Assembly (NCBI GenBank): GCA_017445015.1
Contig: JAFSVL010000048.1
Coordinates: 1-64,000, forward strand
Direction: 5' to 3'
Source: Bacteroidales bacterium
GTDB lineage: Bacteria > Bacteroidota > Bacteroidia > Bacteroidales > UBA932
Length of the DNA: 64,000 nucleotides
Positions within the stretch are counted from its first letter, which is position 1. Every line of letters starts with the position of its first letter. The position numbers were made by a program, and so were the translations under genes. Of this stretch, positions 44,895 through 53,870 are shown one piece after another. The notes beneath the pieces are model-generated. The model was not told the DNA's origin. It ran no database searches and saw only the letters and a program-made list of their open reading frames with translations.

Positions 44895-45752
44895 ATGAAA
44901 TTCACTCTGGGCGTAGAAATAAAGCCGGCCGCGCGCCGAATCGCCATCGACGAGCCGGTTCTTCTGCTGGGAAGTTGCTTTTCAGACAGTATCGCCGCGC
45001 GGATGAAAGCCTCCGGCATGCCGGTCTGCGCCAATCCCTTCGGGACGCTTTATAACCCCGAATCCATTGCGTCGGCGCTCGAACGCCTGGAGAGCGGAAG
45101 GCCATTCGGCGAAGCGGACTGCATGGAAATGGGATCGGGTGCCGGGAAAATCTGCTCCTTCCACCATCACACCTCCTTTGCGCGCGAAAGCGCCGATGCA
45201 TTTTTACAAAACGCCAATGCGTCGCTGCTGGAGGCCGCCGGGGTATGGAAGCAAAGCCGGGTTCTCATCGTGACCCTGGGGACGGCGATGGTCTGGCGGC
45301 GGCTCGAAAACGGAGAGGCTGTAGCCAACTGCCTGAAAAGACCGGGCGGTGAATTTACCCATGAAATGCTGTCTGTCGCCGGAGTATCCGCGGCACTGCG
45401 GCGCATCATCGCACTGGCCGGCGGCCGGAGCGTCATTTTTACCGTCAGCCCCGTCCGTCACCCGGGCGAAGGCCTCCACCGCAACAGCCTGTCCAAAGCG
45501 ACGCTTCTGCTCGGCCTCGAAGAAATCCTCCCGTCCACCCCCGGTGCCACGTACTTTCCTGCCTACGAAATCGTACTGGACGAGTTGCGGGATTACCGCT
45601 TCTTCGCAGAGGACTTCTGCCATCCCTCAAAAATCGCCGCCGATTATGTCTGGGAGCGTTTTTGCGACGGCTTCCTGACCCCCGAAGACAAAGAAAAGGC
45701 GCGCCTTTTGGCAAAGCGCGCCCTTTCCGCAGGTCACATACCGTTTAAATAA
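44895..45752 (+). CDS. GSCFA domain protein
   Basis: A 285-residue protein with the family-naming motif LLLGSCFSDSIAARM near residue 23, the NPFGTLYNP segment, and the C-terminal DFCHPSKIAADYVWERF. GSCFA proteins resemble SGNH-type hydrolases (Ser in the GSCFS loop, Asp/His in the C-terminal block) and are widespread in Bacteroidota and alphaproteobacteria; their substrate is not established. Monocistronic by context: the hairpin-apex repeat follows the stop. A cytoplasmic location is expected, because no signal peptide is present. Confidence 0.9.
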   Translation: MKFTLGVEIKPAARRIAIDEPVLLLGSCFSDSIAARMKASGMPVCANPFGTLYNPESIASALERLESGRPFGEADCMEMGSGAGKICSFHHHTSFARESADAFLQNANASLLEAAGVWKQSRVLIVTLGTAMVWRRLENGEAVANCLKRPGGEFTHEMLSVAGVSAALRRIIALAGGRSVIFTVSPVRHPGEGLHRNSLSKATLLLGLEEILPSTPGATYFPAYEIVLDELRDYRFFAEDFCHPSKIAADYVWERFCDGFLTPEDKEKARLLAKRALSAGHIPFK

Positions 45753-45806
45753 TAAGCAAATCGCCCGCCTATCCTCCGCCTCACAGGACAAGGGTGCAAG
45801 TGAAAG

Positions 45807-45893
45807 GGCAACTGAAGTCTGTGGCGTTAGGGCGCATTTACCCGGATAGGGTTGCGAAGCAACAAGCGCCCGTTGCCGCAGACTTCAGTTGCC
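45807..45893. repeat. Hairpin-apex repeat, copy 4 (minimal form)
   Basis: Arms at 45807-45835 and 45866-45893 pair over 19 bp (GGCAACTGAAGTCTG...) plus GGGCGC / GCGCCC. The core lies in the minus orientation and reads GTTGCTTCGCAACCCTATCC, then GGGTAAAT, with no nested insert. It lies between the convergent GSCFA and GIN genes. The remaining gap around it (45753-45906) shows nothing else. Confidence 0.85.
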
Positions 45894-45906
45894 GGCGAAG
45901 CAGCCT

Positions 45907-46620
45907 TTATTCTGTTTTAATGCGTCCGATGCCGTTGATGGAAGAACGGACATTCCTGCAGTCCAGTTTCGAGACGTCAATTCCGCCGGCACCGTTGAGT
46001 TTCAGACGGGCGTCGTCGCTGCGGCCCTCGTAGGTGGCACCTCCGACACCGTTGACGCTACCTTCCAGCAAACCGGCACAATCGAGCCCGGTCACATCCA
46101 GGGAACCTGCGCCGGAAACGGAAGACTTCATCCCCTTGCAGCGGACGGAATTCACAGTGAGGTTGCCGGCTCCGCCCAGTTTCAGCGTCACAGCGTCCGC
46201 CTCGATATCAGAGATTTGCGCCTCCCCGGCACCGGTAAGCTTCAGGGAGAAGTCATCGTTGCTGCGGATATTCCCGTGGGAACGGAAATTCACGGCGCCC
46301 GGCAAATCGATGCGGGAAATGTGCCGCGACCCCACCCGCACATGGATACGGCGGATATTCCTGAGCGACGACCCCTTCTTCATGCCGATGGAAAGGACCC
46401 CGTCCTTCTCGACGACCTCAACGGCCTCCAGAAGTTCCTTCGTCGCACCGCTCAGTTCCAGATACGGCGCCACGCCGCACTGGTAATCGATTTTAGCGGA
46501 GAGCGACACGACCAGCGCGTCAAAGTCCTTCACACCGACGGGAAGCACTTCGTTCTCATCGACGGCGAAGGCGCAAACGCTCAGCGCGAGAGCGGCGAGA
46601 CATGCAAAAAACCTATTCAT
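45907..46620 (-). CDS. GIN-domain (DUF2807) putative auto-transporter adhesin-like protein
   Basis: A 237-residue exported protein with a signal peptide (MNRFFACLAALALSVCAFA) and the GIN domain typical of Bacteroidota. The domain shows repeated short beta coils such as DLPGAVNFRSHG, KLTGAGEAQISDI, KLGGAGNLTVNSV, SVSGAGSLDVTGL, KLNGAGGIDVSKL and SINGIGRI. These form a two-stacked parallel beta helix. Function unknown; a role at the cell surface or in envelope sensing is often assumed. Its start overlaps the yebC stop by 8 bp, so the two are cotranscribed. Confidence 0.9.
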   Translation of the reverse strand: MNRFFACLAALALSVCAFAVDENEVLPVGVKDFDALVVSLSAKIDYQCGVAPYLELSGATKELLEAVEVVEKDGVLSIGMKKGSSLRNIRRIHVRVGSRHISRIDLPGAVNFRSHGNIRSNDDFSLKLTGAGEAQISDIEADAVTLKLGGAGNLTVNSVRCKGMKSSVSGAGSLDVTGLDCAGLLEGSVNGVGGATYEGRSDDARLKLNGAGGIDVSKLDCRNVRSSINGIGRIKTE

Positions 46621-47365
46621 CGGCGGGCTTCATCGTGGTATAGACGTTGGTCACATCCTCGTCGTCCTCCAGGAGGCCGGTGAGTTTGTCCAGCGTGGCG
46701 CGCTGATCCGGTGTCACTTCCTTGAGGTCCACATTGGGAATCTGCTCGAATCCGCCGGAAACCAGTTCAAATCCGTTTTCCTCGATGTATTTCTGAATCT
46801 GGCCATAGGCGGAATACTCTCCGTAAATCACGATGACCTTGTATTCGTTGCCCTCCTTGTCCTCCTCGGTCTGCTCGAAGAGTTCCTCCACGCCGTAGTC
46901 GATCATCTCGAGTTCCAGTTCCTCGAGGTCCATCCCCTCCTTCTCCTTGATGGTAAAGGTGCACTTGCGGTCGAACATGAAACCCACGGAACCGGTGGTC
47001 CCGAGCGAACCGCCGCATTTGTTGAAATAAGAGCGGACATTCGCCACGGTGCGGGTATTGTTGTCCGTCGCCGCCTCCACGAGGTACGCGATACCGAAGG
47101 GGCCGAAACCCTCATAGATGATTTCCTTGAAATCGCCCTGTTTGCTCTCGGTCGCCTTCTTGATGGCGCGTTCGATGTTCTCCTTGGGCATCTGCTCGCT
47201 GCGGGCCTCCGCCATCAGGGCACGCAGGCGGGGGTTTCCCGTCACGTCGGGACCGCCCTGCTTGACCGCGATGGTGATTTCCTTTCCGAGTTTGGTGAAG
47301 GTCCGGGCCATGTGGCCCCAGCGCTTCATCTTCCTTTCCTTGCGGAATTCAAACGCTCTTCCCAT
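46613..47365 (-). CDS. YebC/PmpR family DNA-binding / translation factor
   Basis: A 250-residue YebC family protein: MGRAFEFRKERKMKRWGHMARTF is the Bacteroidota form of the GHSKW opening, followed by GKEITIAVKQGG, PKENIERAIKKA, YEGFGPFGIAYLVEAATDN and SVGFMF. Members were described as transcriptional regulators and more recently as factors helping ribosomes at proline stretches. It follows the TPR gene by 3 bp and precedes the GIN gene. Family identity is certain; the molecular role in this organism is not. Confidence 0.95.
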   Translation of the reverse strand: MGRAFEFRKERKMKRWGHMARTFTKLGKEITIAVKQGGPDVTGNPRLRALMAEARSEQMPKENIERAIKKATESKQGDFKEIIYEGFGPFGIAYLVEAATDNNTRTVANVRSYFNKCGGSLGTTGSVGFMFDRKCTFTIKEKEGMDLEELELEMIDYGVEELFEQTEEDKEGNEYKVIVIYGEYSAYGQIQKYIEENGFELVSGGFEQIPNVDLKEVTPDQRATLDKLTGLLEDDEDVTNVYTTMKPADE

Positions 47366-47368
47366 AGC

Positions 47369-48043
47369 CTATTCCTCCGTGGACGTGATGAATTTATCGA
47401 TATCGTAAGCCTCGATGGAAGCCGGATATTTGTCCTTGATGCTTTCGAAGCACTTGAGCGCTTCGGCGCCCTTGCCCGACTCACGCAGCGCGAGGCCTTC
47501 CTTCAGCAGGTAGGCGGCGGCAAAATCATTGTCGGCGGCAGCGGCGGCTTTCCTGAAAGCAGCGGCGGCGGCGGCGTAATCTTCAAGACCGACATAGGCG
47601 TCGCCCAGACAACCCAGCGCACGGGCGGTCATAACCGGATCTTCACCGCTGTACTTCTTGAGGTAATCCACCGCATCCTCGAAGCGTTCGAGGCGCAGTG
47701 CACAGATTCCGGCGTACAGATACACCGCGGTGCCGGCCTTGGTGCCGTACTCGTCGATCACGGCTGCGAATCCGAGGGTGTTGTCATCCCCGTCCAGGGC
47801 CAGTTCCCAGTCCTCCGCCTGGAAATTGAGTTCGCAGGGATAGCACTGTGCCATCGCTTCTTCCACACGGGGCTGCCAGATAAACTTGTAATAGCCGAGG
47901 ATGCCCAGACCGACGATGACGACGGCAGCAAAGACGCTCCAGATGGTCTTCTTGTTTTCGTTGTAAAATTGCTGGGCGGAAGAAACGGTCGCCTCGATAT
48001 TCTCCTGACGGATTTCTTCCTGGGTTTTCTTTTGGGTTGCCAT
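47369..48043 (-). CDS. membrane-anchored tetratricopeptide protein
   Basis: A 224-residue protein with a cytoplasmic N-terminus, one transmembrane helix (about 34-53, IWSVFAAVVIVGLGILGYYKF) and three to four TPR-like helical pairs (for example GTAVYLYAGICALRLERFEDAV, ARALGCLGDAYVGLEDYAAA). The arrangement resembles YfgM-type ancillary proteins of the Sec translocon, which I take as analogy only. A promoter box at 48077-48084 reads away from the recF promoter. It heads the TPR-yebC-GIN unit. Confidence 0.82.
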   Translation of the reverse strand: MATQKKTQEEIRQENIEATVSSAQQFYNENKKTIWSVFAAVVIVGLGILGYYKFIWQPRVEEAMAQCYPCELNFQAEDWELALDGDDNTLGFAAVIDEYGTKAGTAVYLYAGICALRLERFEDAVDYLKKYSGEDPVMTARALGCLGDAYVGLEDYAAAAAAFRKAAAAADNDFAAAYLLKEGLALRESGKGAEALKCFESIKDKYPASIEAYDIDKFITSTEE

Positions 48044-48076
48044 TATGTTTTGTTTTTAGTTTTTTTCGTTAGCCTG

Positions 48077-48084
48077 CAAATTTA
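48077..48084 (-). promoter_or_regulatory. -7 box for the TPR/yebC/GIN unit
   Basis: The minus strand reads TAAATTTG, an exact TAnnTTTG match 33 nt before the ATG at 48043. Confidence 0.5.
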
Positions 48085-48095
48085 GGCATTTTTTG

Positions 48096-48103
48096 TATAT
48101 TTG
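48096..48103 (+). promoter_or_regulatory. -7 box for recF
   Basis: TATATTTG matches the consensus and ends 6 nt before the ATG at 48110, which argues against the TTG at 48101 being the start. Confidence 0.55.
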
Positions 48104-48109
48104 CAAAGT

Positions 48110-49213
48110 ATGCCGACGCTCCAAAAAATAGTCATCCGCGACTTTCGGAACATTGCCCTTCAGGAACTCGCGTTCTCGCCGAACGTCAACTGTATCTGCG
48201 GCGGAAACGGCGAGGGAAAGACCAACCTGCTGGACGCCATCTGGTACCTTTCCATGACGAAAAGCGCCTTTTCGGGAGGTGAACGCTTCAACTTCCGCCA
48301 CGGCTGCGACAGTTTCGAAATCGGCGGCACATACACGATGGAGGGGAACCTCACCGCACGCTTTTCCGTCAGGAGCAATGCGGGCGGAGAAAAAATTTTC
48401 AAGCGCGACGACAAGGCCTACGACCGGATTTCCCGCCATATCGGCGTACTTCCCGTCGTCATGGTCTCCCCCGCCGACATCGCCCTGGTGAGCGATTCGG
48501 GCGACGAGCGGCGGCGCTTCGTCAATACCGTCCTTTCACAGATGGACCCCGTCTATCTCGACGCCCTCCAGCAATACAACCGCCTGCTGCTCCAGCGCAA
48601 CAAACTGCTCAAGGCCGATGTGCGGGATTCCGCGCTCCTGCAGGTTTTCGACGAAAAGATGGCCATCCTCGCCGGCCCGGTGTTCGAACGCCGGGAACGC
48701 TTCGCCCAGGGGCTGGTAAGTGTTGTCAGCGAATACTATACGCGCATCTCCGGAGGGAAGGAGCAGGTAGGCATCGAATACCGCTCGGACCTGCGTAAAG
48801 GGCCGCTTGCGGAATTGATGCTCGCCCACCGGGAACGGGATTTCATTTTCAAATACACCACCTGCGGCCTTCAGCGGGACGATTTCATCTTTACGATGGA
48901 CGGCTGGCCGATCCGCCGCTGCGGTTCCCAGGGGCAGCAGAAATCCTTCCTTGTCGCCCTCAAGTTCGCCCAATACGAGCTGATGCGCCGCGGAGGCGGC
49001 CCCGCCCCCGCACTGCTGCTGGACGACCTCTTTGACAAACTCGATACCGGCCGCGTCGCCAACCTGCTCTCGATGGTTTCCGCCAGCGATTTCGGCCAGA
49101 TTTTCATCACCGACACCCATCGGGATCGTCTCAGCCCCATCATCGACTCCCTGACCGGGGAGCGCGCCTATTTCGAAACGCACGAAGGCACATTTACCCG
49201 TCAGGATGGCTGA
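48110..49213 (+). CDS. recF: DNA replication and repair protein RecF
   Basis: A 367-residue SMC-like ATPase. The opening LQKIVIRDFRNI is followed by P-loop GGNGEGKT (31-38), the RRRFVNTVLSQMDPVYLDAL block, a GSQGQQKSF signature and a Walker B of the form ALLLDDLFDKLD. RecF loads RecA at gaps together with RecO and RecR. It overlaps the following dciA-like gene by 8 bp, an order common in Bacteroidota. The start follows the -7 box closely, so the mRNA may be leaderless. Confidence 0.96.
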   Translation: MPTLQKIVIRDFRNIALQELAFSPNVNCICGGNGEGKTNLLDAIWYLSMTKSAFSGGERFNFRHGCDSFEIGGTYTMEGNLTARFSVRSNAGGEKIFKRDDKAYDRISRHIGVLPVVMVSPADIALVSDSGDERRRFVNTVLSQMDPVYLDALQQYNRLLLQRNKLLKADVRDSALLQVFDEKMAILAGPVFERRERFAQGLVSVVSEYYTRISGGKEQVGIEYRSDLRKGPLAELMLAHRERDFIFKYTTCGLQRDDFIFTMDGWPIRRCGSQGQQKSFLVALKFAQYELMRRGGGPAPALLLDDLFDKLDTGRVANLLSMVSASDFGQIFITDTHRDRLSPIIDSLTGERAYFETHEGTFTRQDG

Positions 49214-49538
49214 ATACCGCATTCACCGGAAAGAGGCCCTGAGCATTGCGCAGGCCATCAGGCTCTGGATGAAAAGCGAACATCTCGGAGCCACCTTCAA
49301 CACACGGCGTATCTTTAACGCCTGGGACCAGGTCTCGGGAGCGGCGGAGTACACCCTGAAACGCTATTTCCGGGACGGAACGCTGCATATCACGCTGAGT
49401 TCTTCCGTGGTACGCAGCCAGCTCTCCTTCCAGAAAGAAGCCCTGATTGAAAAACTGAACCGGACCCTGGAACAGGATGAACTCTTCGATCCTGAAAACC
49501 AGACGGTCTCGCGGGTCCGGGAACTCAAACTGAAATAA
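49206..49538 (+). CDS. DUF721 / DciA-like protein
   Basis: A 110-residue DUF721 protein. It has the amphipathic N-terminal helix EALSIAQAIRLWMKSEHL, FNTRRIFNAWDQVSG, and LHITLSSSVVRSQLSFQKEALIEKLNR over two adjoining parts, which form the KH-like fold. DciA proteins load or recruit the replicative helicase in bacteria lacking DnaC/DnaI. Coupling with recF supports a replication role. The family is clear; the loader role here is inferred from relatives. Confidence 0.88.
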   Translation: MAEYRIHRKEALSIAQAIRLWMKSEHLGATFNTRRIFNAWDQVSGAAEYTLKRYFRDGTLHITLSSSVVRSQLSFQKEALIEKLNRTLEQDELFDPENQTVSRVRELKLK

Positions 49539-49554
49539 GAAGCTGTTTTGAATC

Positions 49555-50589
49555 ATGAAATTCGTCATCGACAAGGATATCCCCTTCATCAAAGGCGTAT
49601 TCGAACCCTGGGCCGAAGTGGTGTACCTCGAGGGAAGTGCCATTGCGCGCGTGGACCTGCTGGACGCTGACGCTTTGATTATCCGCACGCGCACGCGGTG
49701 CGACGCCGCCCTGCTCGCCGGAACGGGCGTCAAGATCATCGCCACCGCCACCATCGGTTTCGACCATATCGACCTCGATTACTGTGCCTCCAAAGGCATC
49801 TACGTCCGCAATGCCGCCGGATGCAATGCAGGCGGCGTCATGAATTACGTTTTTTCCGCCCTGTACGGTGCCGCCGCCAGAAAAAGCATACCGCTGACAG
49901 GGGCGACTTTCGGCATTATCGGCGTAGGGAATGTGGGCAAGCGCATCGAACGCATGGCGCGGCAACTGGGATTCAAGGTGCTGCTTTGCGACCCGCCGCG
50001 TGCGGAGAACGAAAATCCCGCGCTTTTCACTCCGCTTGAGGAAACGCTCGCCGCTTCCGACATCATCTCCCTCCACGTGCCCCTGAATCCCGGCACCCGC
50101 GGCATGGCCAATGCGGAATTCTTTGCCCGGATGCGGCCGGGGGCATTTTTCATCAACTCCGCCCGCGGCGAGGTCGTCGTGGACGAAGACCTGATCGCCG
50201 CCTCCGGAAGGCTCGGCCCCATCATCATCGACACCTGGAATAATGAGCCGGATGTCAACACACGGCTTGTGGAATGCGCGGAAATCGCCACCCCGCACAT
50301 CGCCGGGTACTCCTACCAGGGCAAGCAACTGGGAACGCGGGAAGTGGTACGCGCCACGGCCCGGTACTTCAACATTGAGCCTTTGTACGAGTTCTTCCCC
50401 GCCGCCGATGTCAAGGGACTTGAAGCCGTCAAACTCGATTTCAACGGCAAAAACCAGGGGCAGATCGCCGCCATGTTCCAGTACAACTATCCGGTATTCA
50501 CGGACGATTTCATCTTCCGCACCAATCCCGCCGATTTCGAGCGCCTGCGCGACAACTATAAATACCGCAGGGAATTCTTTGCTGATTAA
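49555..50589 (+). CDS. pdxB: 4-phosphoerythronate dehydrogenase
   Basis: A 344-residue D-2-hydroxyacid dehydrogenase family member with PdxB character. It has the opening FVIDKDIPFIKGVFEP, ATIGFDHIDLDYC, the NAD-binding GIIGVGNVGKRIERMA, catalytic-region INSARGEVVVDE, TPHIAGYSYQGKQLGT and a C-terminal PdxB dimerisation segment (EFFPAADVKGLEAV). It oxidises 4-phospho-D-erythronate in the DXP-independent pyridoxal-phosphate pathway. Slightly shorter than the E. coli enzyme (378). It lies between dciA and the sialidase-like gene on one strand with small gaps. Confidence 0.93.
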   Translation: MKFVIDKDIPFIKGVFEPWAEVVYLEGSAIARVDLLDADALIIRTRTRCDAALLAGTGVKIIATATIGFDHIDLDYCASKGIYVRNAAGCNAGGVMNYVFSALYGAAARKSIPLTGATFGIIGVGNVGKRIERMARQLGFKVLLCDPPRAENENPALFTPLEETLAASDIISLHVPLNPGTRGMANAEFFARMRPGAFFINSARGEVVVDEDLIAASGRLGPIIIDTWNNEPDVNTRLVECAEIATPHIAGYSYQGKQLGTREVVRATARYFNIEPLYEFFPAADVKGLEAVKLDFNGKNQGQIAAMFQYNYPVFTDDFIFRTNPADFERLRDNYKYRREFFAD

Positions 50590-50596
50590 AGATACC

Positions 50597-52336
50597 ATGT
50601 TGACGTCATTGATTCTTCTCTCTTTGCTGACACTCCCTCCCGCAGCGGACAGGAAGGGGGCGCCGATAGCAAAAGCGGAGGAATTGAACCGCCACGCAGA
50701 GGCCCCGGACTCCCATGCCGGAGAAACGGGAAGGAGCGCACTGGAAGTCGATTTCCGGGGCATTTCATATCTCGGTGAAAAGGAACTCGGATACCGTTAT
50801 CTCGACTACCCGAGGCTCAAGATACTGCCAGACGGGAGTTACTTCCTGCTCTACCAGACCCGCGACCAGGAGCGGGGAAAAAACCACGACGGCGTCCTGA
50901 GCGCCTTCAGCCGCGACGGACGTACATGGGAGCGCGGACCGGCACTGTGGGAAAAACGGCCGGTGAGAGACCCGGAGGGCAATCCGGACATCCGCTATTA
51001 CGCTACCGCCGATGCAATTGTGCTCCAGAACGGAGACCTGCTGGCCTTCGCGCAGTACCGGCTCCTGAACGGATCGATGAAATACCGCAAGTCCTGGGGA
51101 CTCGCGATGAAACGCTCGAAAGACCTCGGCAAGACCTGGAGCGAGGAAACCGAACTCTTCCACGACCGCTGCTGGGAACCCTTCCCCCTCCAACTGCCCA
51201 ATGGAGAAATCCAGGTGTACCTGACCCATACCAATCACGACTGGGACAGGCAGCTCACCGACATCACCCTGCTTCGTTCCTTCGACAACGGCGAAACCTG
51301 GACGACGCTCAGTCCGGCGATGCGTTTCGCCGACGGCACCTCGCGGGCCGACCGCAAATCGGTGGACATGCCGCCCCCGCAGGGCGAAAGCACGGCCCAC
51401 TTCACCTCACAGATGCCTGCGGCCGTCCTGCTGCACGACGGGAAGACCATTCTGGCCGCTTACGAATCCGTCCGGCTGGAGCCCTCGCATAAACTGATGC
51501 TCTCACTGGGCTGGAACAACGCCTCCTGGCCGCAGGGTACCCTCACCGGGACACGGGAAGGTCCGGAAAAGATCATGAAGAACTTCGTCGGCGGCCAGGC
51601 CCCCTATCTGGCCCAGTTCCCCTCCGGAGAGACCGTCCTGTCCTACTGCGGGAACTTTTGGTACATCCGCCTCGCCGACGAACGGGGAAAGGGCCTCGCG
51701 AAAGCGCCGTTTTTCTCTCCGGTGAAGTTATATGCCCGCTGGGGGAACCTGGAAATCGAAAACGCCCACCTGATATGGGCGACCGCCGCCAATGTGCACA
51801 AGGATCCCTCGGAAATGTACCTGGTCCGGGACATCGTGCTGGCTCCCATGCGCCTGAACCACAGGATCCAAGCCCCGTCGCTGAGTCCGGAAATCGACGG
51901 AGACAATGCGGACTGGGCGGCGGTGGACGAATCGTTCTTTCTCGGCAGCGACTCTCAGGCCCAGTGCTGTTTCCGCTTTGCGCAGGACAAAAAATACCTT
52001 TATGTCTGCGTCGATTGCCTGGACAGGGAACTTCATGCGGAGGACATGCTGGACCTCTGCTTTTCAGACGGGAAGGATGCCTCCACCCTTCGTAAAATCA
52101 CGCTTGCGGCCGACAAGGACGACACCGGGGAACGGCAGGGAGAAAATGTAAAGGTCGCCATGAAACACTATCCCGGAGAGGGATATGTCGCAGAATTCCG
52201 CATCCGGCGCGATGCCCTGCCCATCGCGGGGAAGCGCATTTTTTTCAACGCCATCCTGAGGAAAGGGACCCTGAAGGATACCTTCAACTTCCGCACCCTC
52301 GATAAGGTGGACAACTGGTTCGAGGTAAAGTTGTAA
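50597..52336 (+). CDS. sialidase-like six-bladed propeller protein with C-terminal CBM9/DOMON-like domain
   Basis: A 579-residue secreted protein with a short signal peptide ([17 protein letters not shown]). The first about 420 residues form an exo-sialidase-type beta propeller with Asp-box motifs [15 protein letters not shown] and SFDNGETW. From about 430 ([19 protein letters not shown]) a CBM9/DOMON-like carbohydrate-binding domain follows. Classical GH33 catalytic Arg/Tyr/Glu positions cannot be confirmed by eye, so it may act on sialic acid or on another terminal sugar. The ATG at 50597 was chosen because it begins the signal peptide just after the pdxB stop. Confidence 0.82.
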   Translation: MLTSLILLSLLTLPPAADRKGAPIAKAEELNRHAEAPDSHAGETGRSALEVDFRGISYLGEKELGYRYLDYPRLKILPDGSYFLLYQTRDQERGKNHDGVLSAFSRDGRTWERGPALWEKRPVRDPEGNPDIRYYATADAIVLQNGDLLAFAQYRLLNGSMKYRKSWGLAMKRSKDLGKTWSEETELFHDRCWEPFPLQLPNGEIQVYLTHTNHDWDRQLTDITLLRSFDNGETWTTLSPAMRFADGTSRADRKSVDMPPPQGESTAHFTSQMPAAVLLHDGKTILAAYESVRLEPSHKLMLSLGWNNASWPQGTLTGTREGPEKIMKNFVGGQAPYLAQFPSGETVLSYCGNFWYIRLADERGKGLAKAPFFSPVKLYARWGNLEIENAHLIWATAANVHKDPSEMYLVRDIVLAPMRLNHRIQAPSLSPEIDGDNADWAAVDESFFLGSDSQAQCCFRFAQDKKYLYVCVDCLDRELHAEDMLDLCFSDGKDASTLRKITLAADKDDTGERQGENVKVAMKHYPGEGYVAEFRIRRDALPIAGKRIFFNAILRKGTLKDTFNFRTLDKVDNWFEVKL

Positions 52337-52344
52337 AAAATACC

Positions 52345-52352
52345 TACCTTTG
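52345..52352 (+). promoter_or_regulatory. -7 box of the decarboxylase operon
   Basis: TACCTTTG matches TAnnTTTG and ends 6 nt before the ATG at 52359. The operon mRNA may be leaderless. Confidence 0.55.
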
Positions 52353-52358
52353 CATAAT

Positions 52359-53870
52359 ATGTCGATACAACAGGATAAAGCGATACGGCTGGAAGAGCGG
52401 CGCGCGGCCGCTTGGGAAGGCGGCGGGGAAAAGCGCATCGAAGCGCAGCATGCCAAAGGGAAAATGACCGCCAGGGAGCGGCTCACGTTACTGCTCGACG
52501 AAGGTTCCTTCGAAGAATTCGATACCTTCGTCCAGCATCGCTGCACCCACTTCGGCATGGAGGCATCCCACCCTGACGGGGATGGCGTCGTCAGCGGCAC
52601 CGGCACCATCGGAGGCCGGCCCGTCGCCGTCTTTGCGCAGGATTTCACCGTGAACGGCGGCTCGCTGAGCAAGACCATGGCGGAAAAGATCTGCAAGGTG
52701 ATGGACCTGGCGATGAAAACGGGCATGCCGGTCATCGGCCTGAACGATTCCGGCGGCGCACGTATCCAGGAAGGCATCGACGCCCTCGCGGGATATGCGG
52801 AGATTTTTGAACGGAACATCCTCGCCTCCGGCGTAATCCCGCAGATCAGCGGCATCTTCGGGCCCTGCGCCGGCGGTGCCGTTTACTCCCCCGCCCTTAC
52901 GGATTTCACCTTGATGGTGCGCGGGACTTCCCACATGTTCCTGACAGGCCCGGCGGTCGTCAAGAGCGTCACCGGCGAGGAGGTCAGCCAGGAGGAACTG
53001 GGAGGCGCCGACGTGCATGCCTCCCGCAGCGGCGTGGCCCATTTTGCCGCGGAAAACGAACAGGAAGGCATTGCCACCCTGCGGCAGCTCCTCTCCTTCC
53101 TGCCCCAGAACAACCGCTGCGAAGCCCCGGAAAAAGCCACGGACGACCCTGCGGGACGCGCCTGCCCGGAACTCGACGGCATCATCCCCGACTCCGCCCA
53201 GCAGGCCTATGACATGTATGGCGTCATCGGCAGCATCGTGGACGACGGGGAATTCTTCGAGATCCACCGTGACTTCGCACCGAACATCATCGTGGGGTTT
53301 GCACATCTGGGCAGCAGGAGCGTAGGCATTGTCGCCAACCAGCCGGCCAAGATGGCCGGTGTGCTGGACATCGGCGCATCGCGCAAGGCCGCCCGTTTCG
53401 TACGTTTCTGCGACGCCTTCAACATCCCGCTCGTCACGCTCGTCGATGTCCCCGGCTTCCTCTGCGGCACGCAACAGGAATACGGAGCCATCATCAGCAA
53501 TGGTGCGAAATTGCTTTACGCCTATGGCGAGGCCACGGTCCCCAAGGTGACGGTTACGCTCCGGAAGAGTTACGGAGGCGCCCATATCGTTATGAGTTGC
53601 AAACAATTACGAGGAGACATCAACTATGCCTGGCCCTCGGCGGAGATTGCCGTCATGGGAGCTAAGGGTGCGGTGGGCATCCTGAAAGGGGTCGAGGAAA
53701 AGGACTACGAGGCGCTGTTCTGCAACCCGTACCAGGCCGCGCAGAAAGGCTATATCGAAGATGTCATCCTGCCCCGGGACACCCGGTGGCGCGTCATCCG
53801 CGCATTGGCTTACCTGGAGGGAAAGCGGCTGGACCTCCCGCCCAAGAAACACGATAACCTTCCTTTGTGA
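52359..53870 (+). CDS. mmdA: methylmalonyl-CoA decarboxylase / propionyl-CoA carboxylase carboxyltransferase subunit
   Basis: A 503-residue acyl-CoA carboxyltransferase. It opens with [20 protein letters not shown], has [26 protein letters not shown] and [18 protein letters not shown] as the biotin/CoA-binding oxyanion loops, and a second crotonase-like half with [13 protein letters not shown] and [12 protein letters not shown]. With the downstream genes it forms the Na+-pumping decarboxylase that converts (S)-methylmalonyl-CoA to propionyl-CoA in the succinate-propionate route. Stop and next start overlap (TGATG). The ATG at 52359 is set by the promoter box. Confidence 0.93.
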   Translation: MSIQQDKAIRLEERRAAAWEGGGEKRIEAQHAKGKMTARERLTLLLDEGSFEEFDTFVQHRCTHFGMEASHPDGDGVVSGTGTIGGRPVAVFAQDFTVNGGSLSKTMAEKICKVMDLAMKTGMPVIGLNDSGGARIQEGIDALAGYAEIFERNILASGVIPQISGIFGPCAGGAVYSPALTDFTLMVRGTSHMFLTGPAVVKSVTGEEVSQEELGGADVHASRSGVAHFAAENEQEGIATLRQLLSFLPQNNRCEAPEKATDDPAGRACPELDGIIPDSAQQAYDMYGVIGSIVDDGEFFEIHRDFAPNIIVGFAHLGSRSVGIVANQPAKMAGVLDIGASRKAARFVRFCDAFNIPLVTLVDVPGFLCGTQQEYGAIISNGAKLLYAYGEATVPKVTVTLRKSYGGAHIVMSCKQLRGDINYAWPSAEIAVMGAKGAVGILKGVEEKDYEALFCNPYQAAQKGYIEDVILPRDTRWRVIRALAYLEGKRLDLPPKKHDNLPL

